DNA of 64,000 nt from Procambarus clarkii (taxonomy: Eukaryota; Arthropoda; Malacostraca; Decapoda; Cambaridae): NCBI RefSeq assembly GCF_040958095.1, contig NC_091237.1, positions 14,238,364 to 14,302,363 on the forward strand, given 5' to 3'. The notes beneath the pieces are model-generated. The model saw nothing but the letters and a program-made list of their open reading frames with translations, was not told where the DNA came from and made no database searches. Position 1 is the stretch's first letter. Every line of letters begins with the position of its first letter. Below are positions 35,117 through 45,689 of this stretch, in pieces. The position numbers and the translations under genes were made by a program.

Positions 35117-35269
35117 TCCCCTGTTACCTAGCAGTAAATAGGTACCTGGGAGTTAGTCAGCTGTCACGGGCTGCTTCCTGGGGGTGGAGGCCTGGTCGAG
35201 GACCGGGCCGCGGGGACACTAAAAAGCCCCGAAATCATATCAAGATAACCTCAAGATAACCTCAAGAGG
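35117..35269 (+). mobile_element. SINE family A, 5'-truncated, nested in RT family 2
   Basis: Starts in the body at CCCTGTTACCTAGCAGTAAA and ends with a triplicated tail unit (ATAACCTCAAG). Confidence 0.93.
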
Positions 35270-35799
35270 GAATCCAGAGAACATATACGGCACTCATAGG
35301 TACGATAAAACATCTAAATTATTGGGACCGTCTCAAGCTCTCAAAATGTACTCTTCGGAAAGGAGACGAGAAAGGCATCAAATAATATATTCATGAAAGA
35401 TACTGGAAGGCCAGGTCCCAAATTTGCACAGTAGAATAACAACATACTGGAACGAAAGATACAGCAGGAAATGCAGAATTGAGCCAGTAAAGAATAGAGG
35501 TGCCATAGGCACAATCAGAGAACACTGAACATCAGAGGTCCACGGCTGTCCTCACCCTCCCAGCAAGCATTAGAAATATTGCCGGAACAAAGGTGGATGT
35601 ATTCAAGAGGCACTTAGATAAGTTCTTGCAAGAAGTGCCGGACCAATCGGGCTGTGGCTGATATGTGGGCCTGCGGGCCGCTCCAAGCAACAGCCTGGTG
35701 GGCCAAGTTATCACAAGTCGAGCCTGGCCTCAGGCCGGGCATGGGGAGTAGAAGAACTCCCAGAACTCTCTAACAGGTATGCTCCGTTTATACAATGAG

Positions 35800-36030
35800 C
35801 TATGTACGGTGAGCCCTGTAGAGTGAGGTGATGTACAGTGACCCCAGTAGAGTGAGGTGATGTACAGTGACCCCAGTAGAGTGAGGTGATGTACAGTGAG
35901 CCCTGTAGAGTGAGGTGATGTACAGTGACCCCAGTAGAGTGAGGTGATGTACAGTGACCCCAGTAGAGTGAGGTGATGTACAGTGAGCCGTGTAGAGTGA
36001 GGGGGGTTTACAGTGAGCCCTGCGAGAGAG
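35800..36030. repeat. 29-bp minisatellite, about eight units
   Basis: GTACAGTGACCCCAGTAGAG and TGAGGTGAT units, with GAGCCCTG variants alternating every two or three units. Confidence 0.93.
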
Positions 36031-36157
36031 TGTACAGAGAGCGGTAGTGTAGAGGCTGGTACAGGTATACCCAGCAAGAACTAGTGGTATTTACGTGAGC
36101 CAAGTACCCGAGGTGGGGGGGGGGGGGTAACTGGATCCGGTTTTCATGTCTCGCCAG

Positions 36158-38812
36158 TCTCTCTCTCACAGTAGCTGAGTCTCTCACAGTAGCTGAGTCT
36201 TTCACAGTAGCTGAGTCTCTCACAGTTACTGAGAGTCTCTCACAGTAGCTGAGTCTCTCACAGTAGCTGAGAGTCTCTCACAGTAGCTGAGAGTCTCTCA
36301 CAGTTACTGAGAGTCTCTCACAGTAGCTGAGAGTCTCTCACAGTTACTGAGAGTCTCTCACAGTTACTGAGAGTCTCTCACAGTTACTGAGAGTCTCTCA
36401 CAGTTACTGAGAGTCTCTCACAGTTACTGAGAGTCTCTCACAGTTACTGAGAGTCTCTCACAGTTACTGAGAGTCTCTCACAGTTACTGAGTCTCTCACA
36501 GTAGCTGAGTCTCTCACAGTAGCTGAGTCTCTCACAGTAGCTGAGTCTCACAGTAGCTGAGTCTCTCACAGTAGCTGAGTCTCTCACAGTAGCTGAGTCT
36601 CTCTCTCAGTAACTGAGGTTCTCACAGTTACTGAGTCTCTCACAGTAGCTGAGTCTCTCTCAGTAACTGAGTCTCTCACAGTTACTGAGAGTCTCTCACA
36701 GTTACTGAGAGTCTCTCACAGTTACTGAGAGTCTCTCACAGTTACTGAGAGTCTCTCACAGTTACTGAGAGTCTCTCACAGTTACTGAGTCTCTCACAGT
36801 AGCTGAGTCTCTCACAGTTACTGAGTCTCTCACAGTAGCTGAGTCTCACAGTAGCTGAGTCTCTCACAGTAGCTGAGTCTCTCACAGTAGCTGAGTCTCT
36901 CTCTCAGTAACTGAGGTTCTCACAGTTACTGAGTCTCTCACAGTAGCTGAGTCTCTCTCAGTAACTGAGTCTCTCACAGTTACTGAGAGTCTCTCACAGT
37001 TACTGAGAGTCTCTCACAGTTACTGAGTCTCTCACAGTAGCTGAGTCTCTCACAGTAGCTGAGTCTCTCACAGTAGCTGAGTCTCTCTCAGTAACTGAGT
37101 CTCTCACAGTTACTGAGTCTCTCACAGTTACTGAGAGTCTCTCACAGTTACCGAGAGTCTCTCACAGTTACTGAGTCTCTCACAGTTACTGAGAGTCTCT
37201 CACAGTTACCGAGAGTCTCTCACAGTTACTGAGAGTCTCTCACAGTTACTGAGTCTCTCACAGTTACTGAGAGTCTCTCACAGTTACCGAGAGTCTCTCA
37301 CAGTTACTGAGAGTCTCTCACAGTTACCGAGAGTCTCTCACAGTTACTGAGAGTCTCTCACAGTTACGGAGAGTCTCTCACAGTTACTGAGAGTCTCTCA
37401 CAGTTACTGAGAGTCTCTCACAGTTACGGAGAGTCTCTCACAGTTACGGAGAGTCTCTCACAGTTACTGAGTCTCACAGTAGCTGAGTCTCTCACAGTTA
37501 CTGAGAGTCTCTCACAGTTACTGAGAGTCTCTCACAGTTACTGAGAGTCTCTCTCACAGTTACTGAGAGTCTCTCACAGTTACTGAGAGTCTCTCTCAGT
37601 AACTGAGAGTCTCTCTCAGTTACTGAGAGTCTCTCTCAGTAACTGAGAGTCTCTCTCAGTAACTGAGTCTCTCACAGTAGCTGAGTTTCTCACAGTAGTT
37701 GAGTCTCTCACAGTAGCTGAGTCTCTCTCAGTAACTGAGTCTCTCTCAGTAACTGAGTCTCTCACAGTTACTGAGAGTCTCTCACAGTTACTGAGAGTCT
37801 CTCACAGTTACCGAGAGTCTCTCACAGTTACTGAGAGTCTCTCACAGTTACTGAGAGTCTCTCACAGTTACTGAGAGTCTCTCACAGTTACTGAGAGTCT
37901 CTCACAGTTACTGAGAGTCTCTCACAGTTACCGAGAGTCTCTCACAGTTACCGAGAGTCTCTCACAGTTACCGAGAGTCTCTCACAGTTACTGAGAGTCT
38001 CTCACAGTTACGGAGAGTCTCTCACAGTTACTGAGAGTCTCTCACAGTTACTGAGAGTCTCTCACAGTTACGGAGAGTCTCTCACAGTTACGGAGAGTCT
38101 CTCACAGTTACTGAGTCTCTCACAGTAGCTGAGTCTCTCACAGTTACTGAGAGTCTCTCACAGTTACTGAGAGTCTCTCACAGTTACTGAGAGTCTCTCT
38201 CACAGTTACTGAGAGTCTCTCACAGTTACTGAGAGTCTCTCTCAGTAACTGAGTCTCTCTCAGTAACTGAGTCTCTCACAGTTACGGAGAGTCTCTCACA
38301 GTTACTGAGAGTCTCTCACAGTTACTGAGAGTCTCTCACAGTTACGGAGAGTCTCTCACAGTTACTGAGAGTCTCTCACAGTTACTGAGAGTCTCTCTCA
38401 CAGTTACTGAGAGTCTCTCACAGTTACTGAGAGTCTCTCTCAGTAACTGAGTCTCTCTCAGTAACTGAGTCTCTCACAGTTACTGAGAGTCTCTCACAGT
38501 TACGGAGAGTCTCTCACAGTTACTGAGAGTCTCTCACAGTTACGGAGAGTCTCTCACAATTACGGAGAGTCTCTCACAGTTACGGAGAGTCTCTCACAGT
38601 TACTGAGTCTCTCACAGTAGCTGAGTCTCTCACAGTTACTGAGAGTCTCTCACAGTTACGGAGAGTCTCTCACAGTTACTGAGAGTCTCTCACAGTTACG
38701 GAGAGTCTCTCACAGTTACGGAGAGTCTCTCACAGTTACGGAGAGTCTCTCACAGTTACGGAGAGTCTCTCACAGTTACGGAGAGTCTCTCACAGTTACG
38801 GAGAGAGTCTCT
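36158..38812. repeat. 20-bp satellite, about 2.65 kb
   Basis: Units GAGAGTCTCTCACAGTTACT, with 18-bp variants (GAGTCTCTCACAGTAGCT). Variants: CAGTTACTG, CAGTAGCTG, CAGTTACCG, CAGTTACGG. CAGTTACTG and GAGAGTCTCTC are near-palindromic, so each unit can form two small hairpins. CGG variants concentrate to the right. There are visible block duplications of several hundred bp (compare 37140-37560 with 37780-38220). Confidence 0.97.
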
Positions 38813-38924
38813 GTCAACACATCTTGACAACTGTGTGGTGGAGTTTGGGAGCCAAGTATGTTATGGTGTCACAGCCTTGGCTTTGTTTTGATAATTGTGT
38901 GTGCGCGCTACCTGGGGTCATGAG

Positions 38925-39125
38925 CCACCTGGGGTCCACCTGGGGTCCACCTGGGGTCCACCTGGGGTCCACCTGGGGTCTACCTGGGGTCATAACCCAC
39001 CTGGGATCCACCTGGGGTCATGAGCCACCTGGGGTCCACCTGGGGTCCACCTGGGGTCATGAGCCACCTGGGGTCCACCTGGGGTCCACCTGGGGTCCAC
39101 CTGGGGTCCACCTGGGGTCCTCAGG
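38925..39125. repeat. 11-bp minisatellite (CCACCTGGGGT)
   Basis: Runs of CCACCTGGGGT interrupted by CATGAGCCACC variants. Confidence 0.95.
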
Positions 39126-39284
39126 TGAGGCTGTTGACCTTCAGGGGTACCAGCCTCCAGGTCATCAGTCAACTGGTGTACAGTTTCCCCTGAATGATCC
39201 CTCATATTTACATTTGAATTCTCATGTTGTTCCGCTTCGATCTCTTTAGTCTTTAGTTAATTCTCTTATCTTTATTACTATGAC

Positions 39285-39770
39285 GCCAGAGTATACTGAG
39301 AGGCAGAGTATACTGAGAGGTACAGTATACTGAGAGGCAGAGTATATTGAGAGGCAGAGTATACTGAGAGGTACAGTATACTGAGAGGCAGAGTATACTG
39401 AGAGGTACAGTATACTGAGAGCCAGAATATACTGAGAGGCAGAGTATACTGAGAGGTACAGTATATTGAGAGGCAGAGTATACTGAGAGGTACAGTATAC
39501 TGAGAGCCAGAGTATACTGAGAGGCAGAGTATACTGAGAGGTACAGTATACTGAGAGTCAGAGTATACTGAGAGGTACAGTATACTGAGAGCCAGAGTAT
39601 ACTGAGAGGTACAGTATACTGAGAGTCAGAGTATACTGAGAGGTACAGTATACTGAGAGGCAGAGTATACTGAGAGGTAGAGTATACTGAGAGGCAGAGT
39701 ATACTGAGAGGTACAGTATACTGAGTGGCAGAGTATACTGAGAGGTACAGTATACTGAGAGCCACAGTAT
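39285..39770. repeat. 17-bp minisatellite, about 28 units
   Basis: AGTATACTGAGAGGCAG and AGTATACTGAGAGGTAC units. Each begins with the palindrome AGTATACT. Confidence 0.96.
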
Positions 39771-39882
39771 ACACCGCACAACACTGTTGTGTTCTTGAGT
39801 TATGCTTATTTGGTTGTGTTAATGCATGCTTGCACACAAGAAACACACACACACACAACTAGGTAAGTACACACACACACAC

Positions 39883-40240
39883 GTGATCACCGCATACAAG
39901 ATTCTCAGACGCATTGATAGGGTAGATAAAGACAGGCTATTTAACACAAGGAGCACACGCCCAAGGGGACACAGGTGGAAACTGAGTGCCCAAATGAGCC
40001 ACAGAGACGTTAGAAAGAACTTTTTCAGTGTCAGAGTAATTAACAGATGGAATGCACTAGGCAGTGATGTGGTGGAGGCTGACTCCATACACAGTTTTAA
40101 ATGTAGATATGATAGAGCCCAGTAGGCTCAGGAACCTGTACACCAGTTGATTGACAGTTGAGAGGCGGGACCAAAGAGCCAAAGCTCACCCCCCGCAAGC
40201 ACAAATAGGTGGGTACAAATAGGTGAGTAGACCCACACCA
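39883..40240 (+). pseudogene. Non-LTR RT family 1, C-terminal copy
   Basis: Encodes VITAYKILRRIDRVDKDRLF, MSHRDVRKNFFSVRVINRWN and [16 protein letters not shown], then a stop near 40123, and the 3' UTR ending AAATAGGTGAGTAG. Retains the Trp codon (AGATGG) that is a stop in the long copy at 43235. Confidence 0.9.
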
Positions 40241-40333
40241 ACACCCACACCCACACACACACACCCACACCCACACCCACACATTTGCGGGACCAAAGAG
40301 CCAAAGCTCAACCCCCGCAAGCACAAATAGGTG

Positions 40334-41115
<782 letters not shown>

Positions 41116-41146
41116 AAGAGAAATCAGTTTTGAGGACCCAGTAGGA

Positions 41147-43237
41147 ATGAGCGACCACAGTGTATTGGTGTTTGAGTACCTGATTGAAGAAGGGTTATTG
41201 AACTCGAGGAGGGATACCGAAACCAAAAGGTTAGCATACCGAATGGGAAACTATGAGGAGATAAGAAAATGCCTAGCAGATATAGCATGGGAAACAGAGC
41301 TCAGGGAAAAGACGGCCCAAGATATGATGGAATACATCACGCAAAAATGCAAGGACGCAGCAAACAAGTTTGTCCCAGTCCAAAAGGAAAACAGTGAAAT
41401 GAAGATGAGAAACCCATGGTTTAATCAGAGATGCAGGCTAGCTAAGCAGCAAAGTAAAAGGGCATGGAGAAACTATAGGAATAACAGGACACTGGAGAGC
41501 AGAGAAAGATACCAGAATGCCAGGAATGAATATGTCAGGATGAGAAGAGAGGCAGAAAGACAATACGAAAATGACATCGCAAGCAAGGCAAAGACTCAGC
41601 CTAAATTGCTGCATAGCCACATCAGGAGAAAAACAACAGTAAAGGAACAGGTTATGAAATTAAGGATAGGGGCAGAAGGATTCACTACAGACGACAAGGA
41701 AGTGTGTGAGGAACTGAATAAGAAATTCCAAGAGGTCTTCACCTTAGAGCAAGGAGAAATCCCAGCGATAACAGAGGGAATAGCTAACCAGGAACCACTG
41801 GAAGAGTTTGAGATTACCAGCGGGGAAGTAAGGAAGTGTTTACTAGAATTGGATGTGACAAAGGCTACAGGCCCAGATGGAATCTCCCCTTGGATACTAA
41901 AGGAAGGAGCAGAAGAACTGTGCCTCCCGCTCTCCATGGTGTATAACAAATCACTGGCAACAGGGGAACTGCCAGAAATTTGGAAAGCAGGTAACGTAGT
42001 CCCGATATACAAGAAAGGGGATAGACAGGAGGCACTGAATTACAGACCAGTGTCCCTAACCTGCATACCATGCAAGATGATGGAGAAGATTGTGCGAAGA
42101 AAGCTAGTGGAGCACCTGGAGCGAAAGAACTTTGTAACACAGCATCAACATGGATTCAGGGATGGCAGGTTCTGCCTCACAGGGTTACTTGAATTCTACG
42201 ACCAGGCAACAAAAATAAGGCAAGAAAGAGAAGGGTGGGCAGACTGCATATTTTTGGATTGTCAGAAAGCCTTTGATACAGTGCCACACAAGAGGCTAGT
42301 GAAAAAACTGGAGATGCAGGCTGGAGTGAAAGGGAAGGTACTCCGTTGGATACAGGAGTATCTAAGTAACAGGAGACAAAGAGTCAGTGTGAGGGGTGAG
42401 GTCTCAGATTGGCGAGACGTTACGAGTGGAGTACCGCAGGGGTCAGTCCTTGGACCTATACTGTTTCTGATATATGTAAATGATCTTCCAGAGGGTATAG
42501 AATCGTTTCTCTCAATGTTTGCCGATGATGCAAAAATTATGAGGAGGATTGAAACTGAGGACGATAGTAGGAGGCTACAAGATGACCTAGACAGACTGAG
42601 TGAATGGTCCAACAAATGGCTGTTGAAGTTCAACCCGAGTAAATGCAAAGTAATGAAACTAGGTGGTGGAAATAGGAGGCCAAACACAGGATACAGAATA
42701 GGAGATGAAATACTTAATGAAACGAACAGAGAGAAAGATCTAGGAGTTGATATCACACCAAACCTGTCTCCTGAAGCCCACATAAAAAGAATAACGTCTG
42801 CGGCATATGCGAGGCTGGCTAACATCAGAACAGCGTTCAGGAACCTGTGTAAGGAATCATTCAGAATCTTGTACACCACATATGTAAGACCAATCCTGGA
42901 GTATGCGGCCCCAGCATGGAGCCAGTACCTTGTCAAGCACAAGACGAAGCTGGAAAAAGACCAAAGGTATGCTACTAGACTAGTCCCAGAACTAAGAGGC
43001 ATGAGTTACGAGGAAAGGCTGCGGGAAATGCACCTTACGACACTGGAAGACAGAAGAGTGAGGGGAGACATGATCACAACCTACAAAATCCTCAGAGGAA
43101 TCGACCGGGTAAACAAGGATAAACTATTCAACACTGGTGGGACGCGAACAAGGGGACACAGGTGGAAACTGAGTACCCACATGAGCCACAGAGACGTTAG
43201 AAGGAACTTTTTCAGTGTCAGAGTAGTTAACAGATAG
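41147..43237 (+). CDS. Reverse transcriptase of an APE-type non-LTR retrotransposon (CR1/Jockey-like), 5'-truncated
   Basis: 696 codons. In-frame sequence upstream to 41117 (REISFEDPVG) plus MSDHSVLVF is the end of an APE-like endonuclease (the SDH motif), so the true start is lost and this ATG is arbitrary. A basic linker (residues ~90-180) precedes the RT. RT motifs: KATGPDGISPWILK (~240), VPIYKKGDRQEALNYRPVSL (~285-304), FLDCQKAFD (Asp371), GVPQGSVLGP (428-437), and FADDAKI with catalytic Asp460-Asp461. The thumb and C-terminal blocks follow (LEYAAPAWSQYL, RRVRGDMITTYKILRG). All polymerase aspartates are intact. The frame ends at TAG 43235-43237, where the sister copy at 40050 has TGG. Read through, 24 more codons reach TAG at 43310-43312, so the normal C-terminus is missing. 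An intact element would copy its RNA onto nicked DNA. Transcription of this copy is unknown. Confidence 0.9.
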   Translation: MSDHSVLVFEYLIEEGLLNSRRDTETKRLAYRMGNYEEIRKCLADIAWETELREKTAQDMMEYITQKCKDAANKFVPVQKENSEMKMRNPWFNQRCRLAKQQSKRAWRNYRNNRTLESRERYQNARNEYVRMRREAERQYENDIASKAKTQPKLLHSHIRRKTTVKEQVMKLRIGAEGFTTDDKEVCEELNKKFQEVFTLEQGEIPAITEGIANQEPLEEFEITSGEVRKCLLELDVTKATGPDGISPWILKEGAEELCLPLSMVYNKSLATGELPEIWKAGNVVPIYKKGDRQEALNYRPVSLTCIPCKMMEKIVRRKLVEHLERKNFVTQHQHGFRDGRFCLTGLLEFYDQATKIRQEREGWADCIFLDCQKAFDTVPHKRLVKKLEMQAGVKGKVLRWIQEYLSNRRQRVSVRGEVSDWRDVTSGVPQGSVLGPILFLIYVNDLPEGIESFLSMFADDAKIMRRIETEDDSRRLQDDLDRLSEWSNKWLLKFNPSKCKVMKLGGGNRRPNTGYRIGDEILNETNREKDLGVDITPNLSPEAHIKRITSAAYARLANIRTAFRNLCKESFRILYTTYVRPILEYAAPAWSQYLVKHKTKLEKDQRYATRLVPELRGMSYEERLREMHLTTLEDRRVRGDMITTYKILRGIDRVNKDKLFNTGGTRTRGHRWKLSTHMSHRDVRRNFFSVRVVNR

Positions 43238-43412
43238 AATGCACTAGGCAGTGATGTGGTGGAGGCTGACTCCATACACAGTTTTAAATGTAGATATGAT
43301 AGAGCCCAGTAGGCTCAGGAACCTGTACACCAGTTGATTGACAGTTGAGAGGCGGGACCAAAGAGCCAAAGCTCACCCCCCGCAAGCACAAATAGTTGGG
43401 TACAAATAGGTG

Positions 43413-43416
<4 letters not shown>
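43238..43416 (+). other. Cut-off C-terminus and 3' UTR of the long RT copy
   Basis: [20 protein letters not shown] then DRAQ and TAG at 43310-43312. The 3' UTR hairpin GGCGGG...CCCCCGC follows, with the inner stem GAGC/GCTC, and ends AAATAGGTGAGTAC. Confidence 0.88.
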
Positions 43417-43491
<75 letters not shown>

Positions 43492-43498
43492 ACCCACC

Positions 43499-43566
<68 letters not shown>

Positions 43567-43567
43567 C
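43417..43567. repeat. (AC)n tract with CCCA block
   Basis: Retrotransposon tail microsatellite interrupted by a (CCCA)n block at 43489-43508. Confidence 0.97.
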
Positions 43568-44094
43568 AAGGCCGTCCACAACAAGCACTCTCCCAACGCG
43601 TGGGTTTGACCTAGTGTCTCTTGGGTATGAGAAGACCTCGCTTCTGTAGGGAGTAACTTAGATACCCCGCTCGACAATTCCTCTTTACAACTTCCAAAAC
43701 AAAAACACACACAAAACAAGTGTATTATACACTTGTTTGAGTATTACAAATGACGCACACAAATACGATTTTTCATCATTTAGAACTGATTGATATCGTT
43801 TTTAGCTATCACAAGCGACAGGCTGCATTTTTGTGTATTTTCATAATGGGTATTGTTTGCGTGTAATTTTTATAACCTCAGTTAGGTTACTCTTTGCTTA
43901 GCTTCAGCTTAAAAGGATGTACCGTAAGGTCTTAATTCGTGCGAGAAAGCCAGTACACAACACATCAAGCCGGGCTTGTTAGCCTTGAGGGCACCTTAAG
44001 GTTCACTTTGGGGGGGGGGGGGACTGAGCTCCTGGGCTCTACCTCACCTCACGCCAGGAACTCAAACTGGCGCTCACACACCAAGGTTCTCATT
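43568..44094. other. No gene recognised
   Basis: Includes a poly-G run near 44010. No coding family. Confidence 0.4.
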
Positions 44095-44300
44095 CACCTC
44101 TCGCGAGGGGAATTATCAGGAGAAAGCGCCAAGCCATTACGACTATATAACACTGGGAAGGGGGGTCAGGATAAGGCTTTGGGATGGGACGGGGGGGAAA
44201 GGAATTGTGCCCAACCACTTGTGGACGGTCGGGGATTGAACGCCGACCTGCATGAAGCGAGACCGTCGCTCTACCATCCAGCCCAAGTGGTTGGGTTCAC
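44095..44300 (-). mobile_element. SINE family D, full copy
   Basis: On the complement, a tRNA-like head with CTGGATGGTAGAGCGACGG (A-box region) and GCGTTCAATCCCCGAC (B box), then TGGTTGGGCACAATTCC. The tail is ATTCCCCTCGCGAG. The 11383-11478 fragment is the same family. Confidence 0.8.
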
Positions 44301-44496
44301 CTCTGGCGAGTCCCTGTATTTTAACTGTCAGTTCTGCATCAAATAAGCCGATATATTTACCCAAGTTTACACATGTTTTCTTATGCTTTACAAAGATTTA
44401 CCTAGGCTTTATGTAGGCATCTTTTTCGATTTGTTTTTAGTTCGTAACTCGTGAAGCTTAACGAGAAATCTCTCTTGCATGTCTGGAACGGTAGGC

Positions 44497-44596
44497 GTTG
44501 TTGTTTTAGATTAACCTGCTACTCGGAACAAAAAGTTGCAAGTAGCACGGGCTATGGTGAGCCCGTAGTGGGTTTCCCTGGCACAGGAGCGGGGCT
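44497..44596 (+). repeat. Two-hairpin repeat H1, long copy
   Basis: GTTGTTGTTTTAGATTAACC, hairpin 1 (GCTACTCGGAAC with GTTGCAAGTAGC), hairpin 2 (ACGGGCT/AGCCCGT), then TTCCCTGGCACAGGAGCGGG. Confidence 0.9.
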
Positions 44597-44674
44597 GTAA
44601 CTTGCTGTGGGATGGTAGGCGATCATGTGCGTTTTATATATCTTTATTGATATTGTAGGTAAGTGTAAGTTAGA

Positions 44675-44924
44675 GGAGCCGGTTGGCCAGGCGGACAGCA
44701 CGCTGGACTTGTGATCCTGTTGTCCTGGGTTCGATCCCAGGCGCCGGCGAGAAACAATGGGCAGAGTTTCTTTCATCTATGCCCCTGTTACCTAGCAGTA
44801 AAATAGGTACCTGGGTGTTAGTCAGCTGTTACGGACCTGCTTCCTGGGGGTGGAAGCCTGGTCGAGGACCGGGCCGCGGGGACACTAAAAAGCCCCGAAA
44901 TCATCTCAAGATAACCTCAAGATA
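44675..44924 (+). mobile_element. SINE family A, full-length copy
   Basis: Head GGAGCCGGTTGGCCAGGCGG, anticodon-loop CTTGTGA, B box GGTTCGATCCC, body, and tail ATAACCTCAAGATA. Confidence 0.95.
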
Positions 44925-44929
44925 GATAT

Positions 44930-45165
44930 TCTGCCTGGGTCTTGGGGTTGGAAGGATGTACCAAAGCTTGCTGTTGATAGTTGGATGAGAGTGTTTGATA
45001 TGTAGTGTTTAGTCTATGTCTCATTTTCTATTGTCGTTGTATCTGTCACATTATTTCCGAATTGTTGGTCAGAATACATCGAGAATAAAAGATTAAACAC
45101 AGGCGAAACACTACATATCAAGCACCCTTACCTAACTCTCAACAGCAAGCTTATACTTGGGGTAC
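44930..45165. pseudogene. Inverted pair of decayed PLE fragments
   Basis: 44960-45075 resembles the minus-strand PLE sequence at 18595-18705: GCTGTTGATAG...TTGATATGTAGTG here, GCTGTTGATTG...TTTGATGTGTAGTG there, followed by TCTATTGTCGTTGTATCTGT versus CTGCTATCGCTGTATTTATC. 45088-45165 is a plus-oriented counterpart (CGAAACACTACATATCAAGC, CTCAACAGCAAGCTT). The fragments encode remnants downstream of the YIG motif. Confidence 0.6.
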
Positions 45166-45228
45166 ATTCCAAGCATTCATCAAGACTAAGGCAGAGTAGC
45201 CTGTTCACACCTCACCAACTGCCACACC

Positions 45229-45288
45229 ACCCGGGCTCACCATAGCCCGTGCTGTTTGGGACTTTTTGTTCCAGGTAGAGAATCTTTT
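45229..45288 (-). repeat. Two-hairpin repeat H1
   Basis: CGGGCTCACCATAGCCCG followed by GGGACTTTTTGTTCCAGGTA: both hairpins in reverse order, hairpin 1 slightly changed. Confidence 0.85.
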
Positions 45289-45289
45289 A

Positions 45290-45410
45290 ACACCAGTAGA
45301 TTGACGGTTGAGAGGCGGGACCAAAGAGCCGAAACTCAAACCCCCGCAAGCTTAACTAGGTGAGTACACACACACACACACATATATATGTGTGTGTGTG
45401 TGTGTGCACT
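45290..45410 (+). pseudogene. Non-LTR RT family 1, 3' UTR fragment with AC/GT tail
   Basis: GACGGTTGAGAGGCGGGACC through CCCCCGCAAGC to AACTAGGTGAGTAC, then (AC)n, TATATA and (GT)n. Confidence 0.88.
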
Positions 45411-45689
45411 AGCCTCTTGTGGGTATATATGGACCTATACCCAAGTAGAGAAACCTAAAACTCAAATAGTACAGTAATACAGCTTTAGAAATTCTTAGAA
45501 TACATAAAAAGCTAATTGGGCAGACGGTCTTCCAGTGTGGGATAAAACATGACAGACTATTACAAAGTACAGCTCTTTGTTCGAAATGGATCTATGTGCA
45601 ATGATGTAATAATGTTCTTTGTTATCATTTAAAGGCGCTTATTGTGAAATATAGCAGACATATACAAGGGGAAAATCTGAATAGAAGTT
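45411..45689. other. No gene recognised
   Basis: AT-rich, nothing familiar. Confidence 0.4.

Larger units (their letters stand above)
34290..35765 (+). pseudogene. Non-LTR RT (family 2), decayed, with nested MITE and SINE
   Basis: Readable in pieces: VPLGTVLAPLLFLIL (RT block), FTDD followed by a stop (catalytic FADD position, near 34415), VEDTEKLQADINIIFD, then after the MITE WGIMMSNGLTFSEYTRANMA and ILFKSLVLSRFEYCSVL. After the SINE the frame continues with thumb blocks, then AGTKVDVFKRHLDKFLQEVP and DQSGCGL. Frameshifts and stops are frequent. The family differs from family 1 in its C-terminus and lacks the AC tail. Insertions are MITE M1 at 34539-34800 and SINE A at 35117-35269, so the RT copy is the oldest layer. 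Confidence 0.85.

Noticed and set aside
36158-38812. CRISPR-like array of short repeats
   Set aside because: Units are contiguous with no unique spacers, and the genome is eukaryotic.
42262-43002. Minus-strand frame of 246 codons
   Set aside because: Antisense shadow of the reverse transcriptase at 41147-43237.
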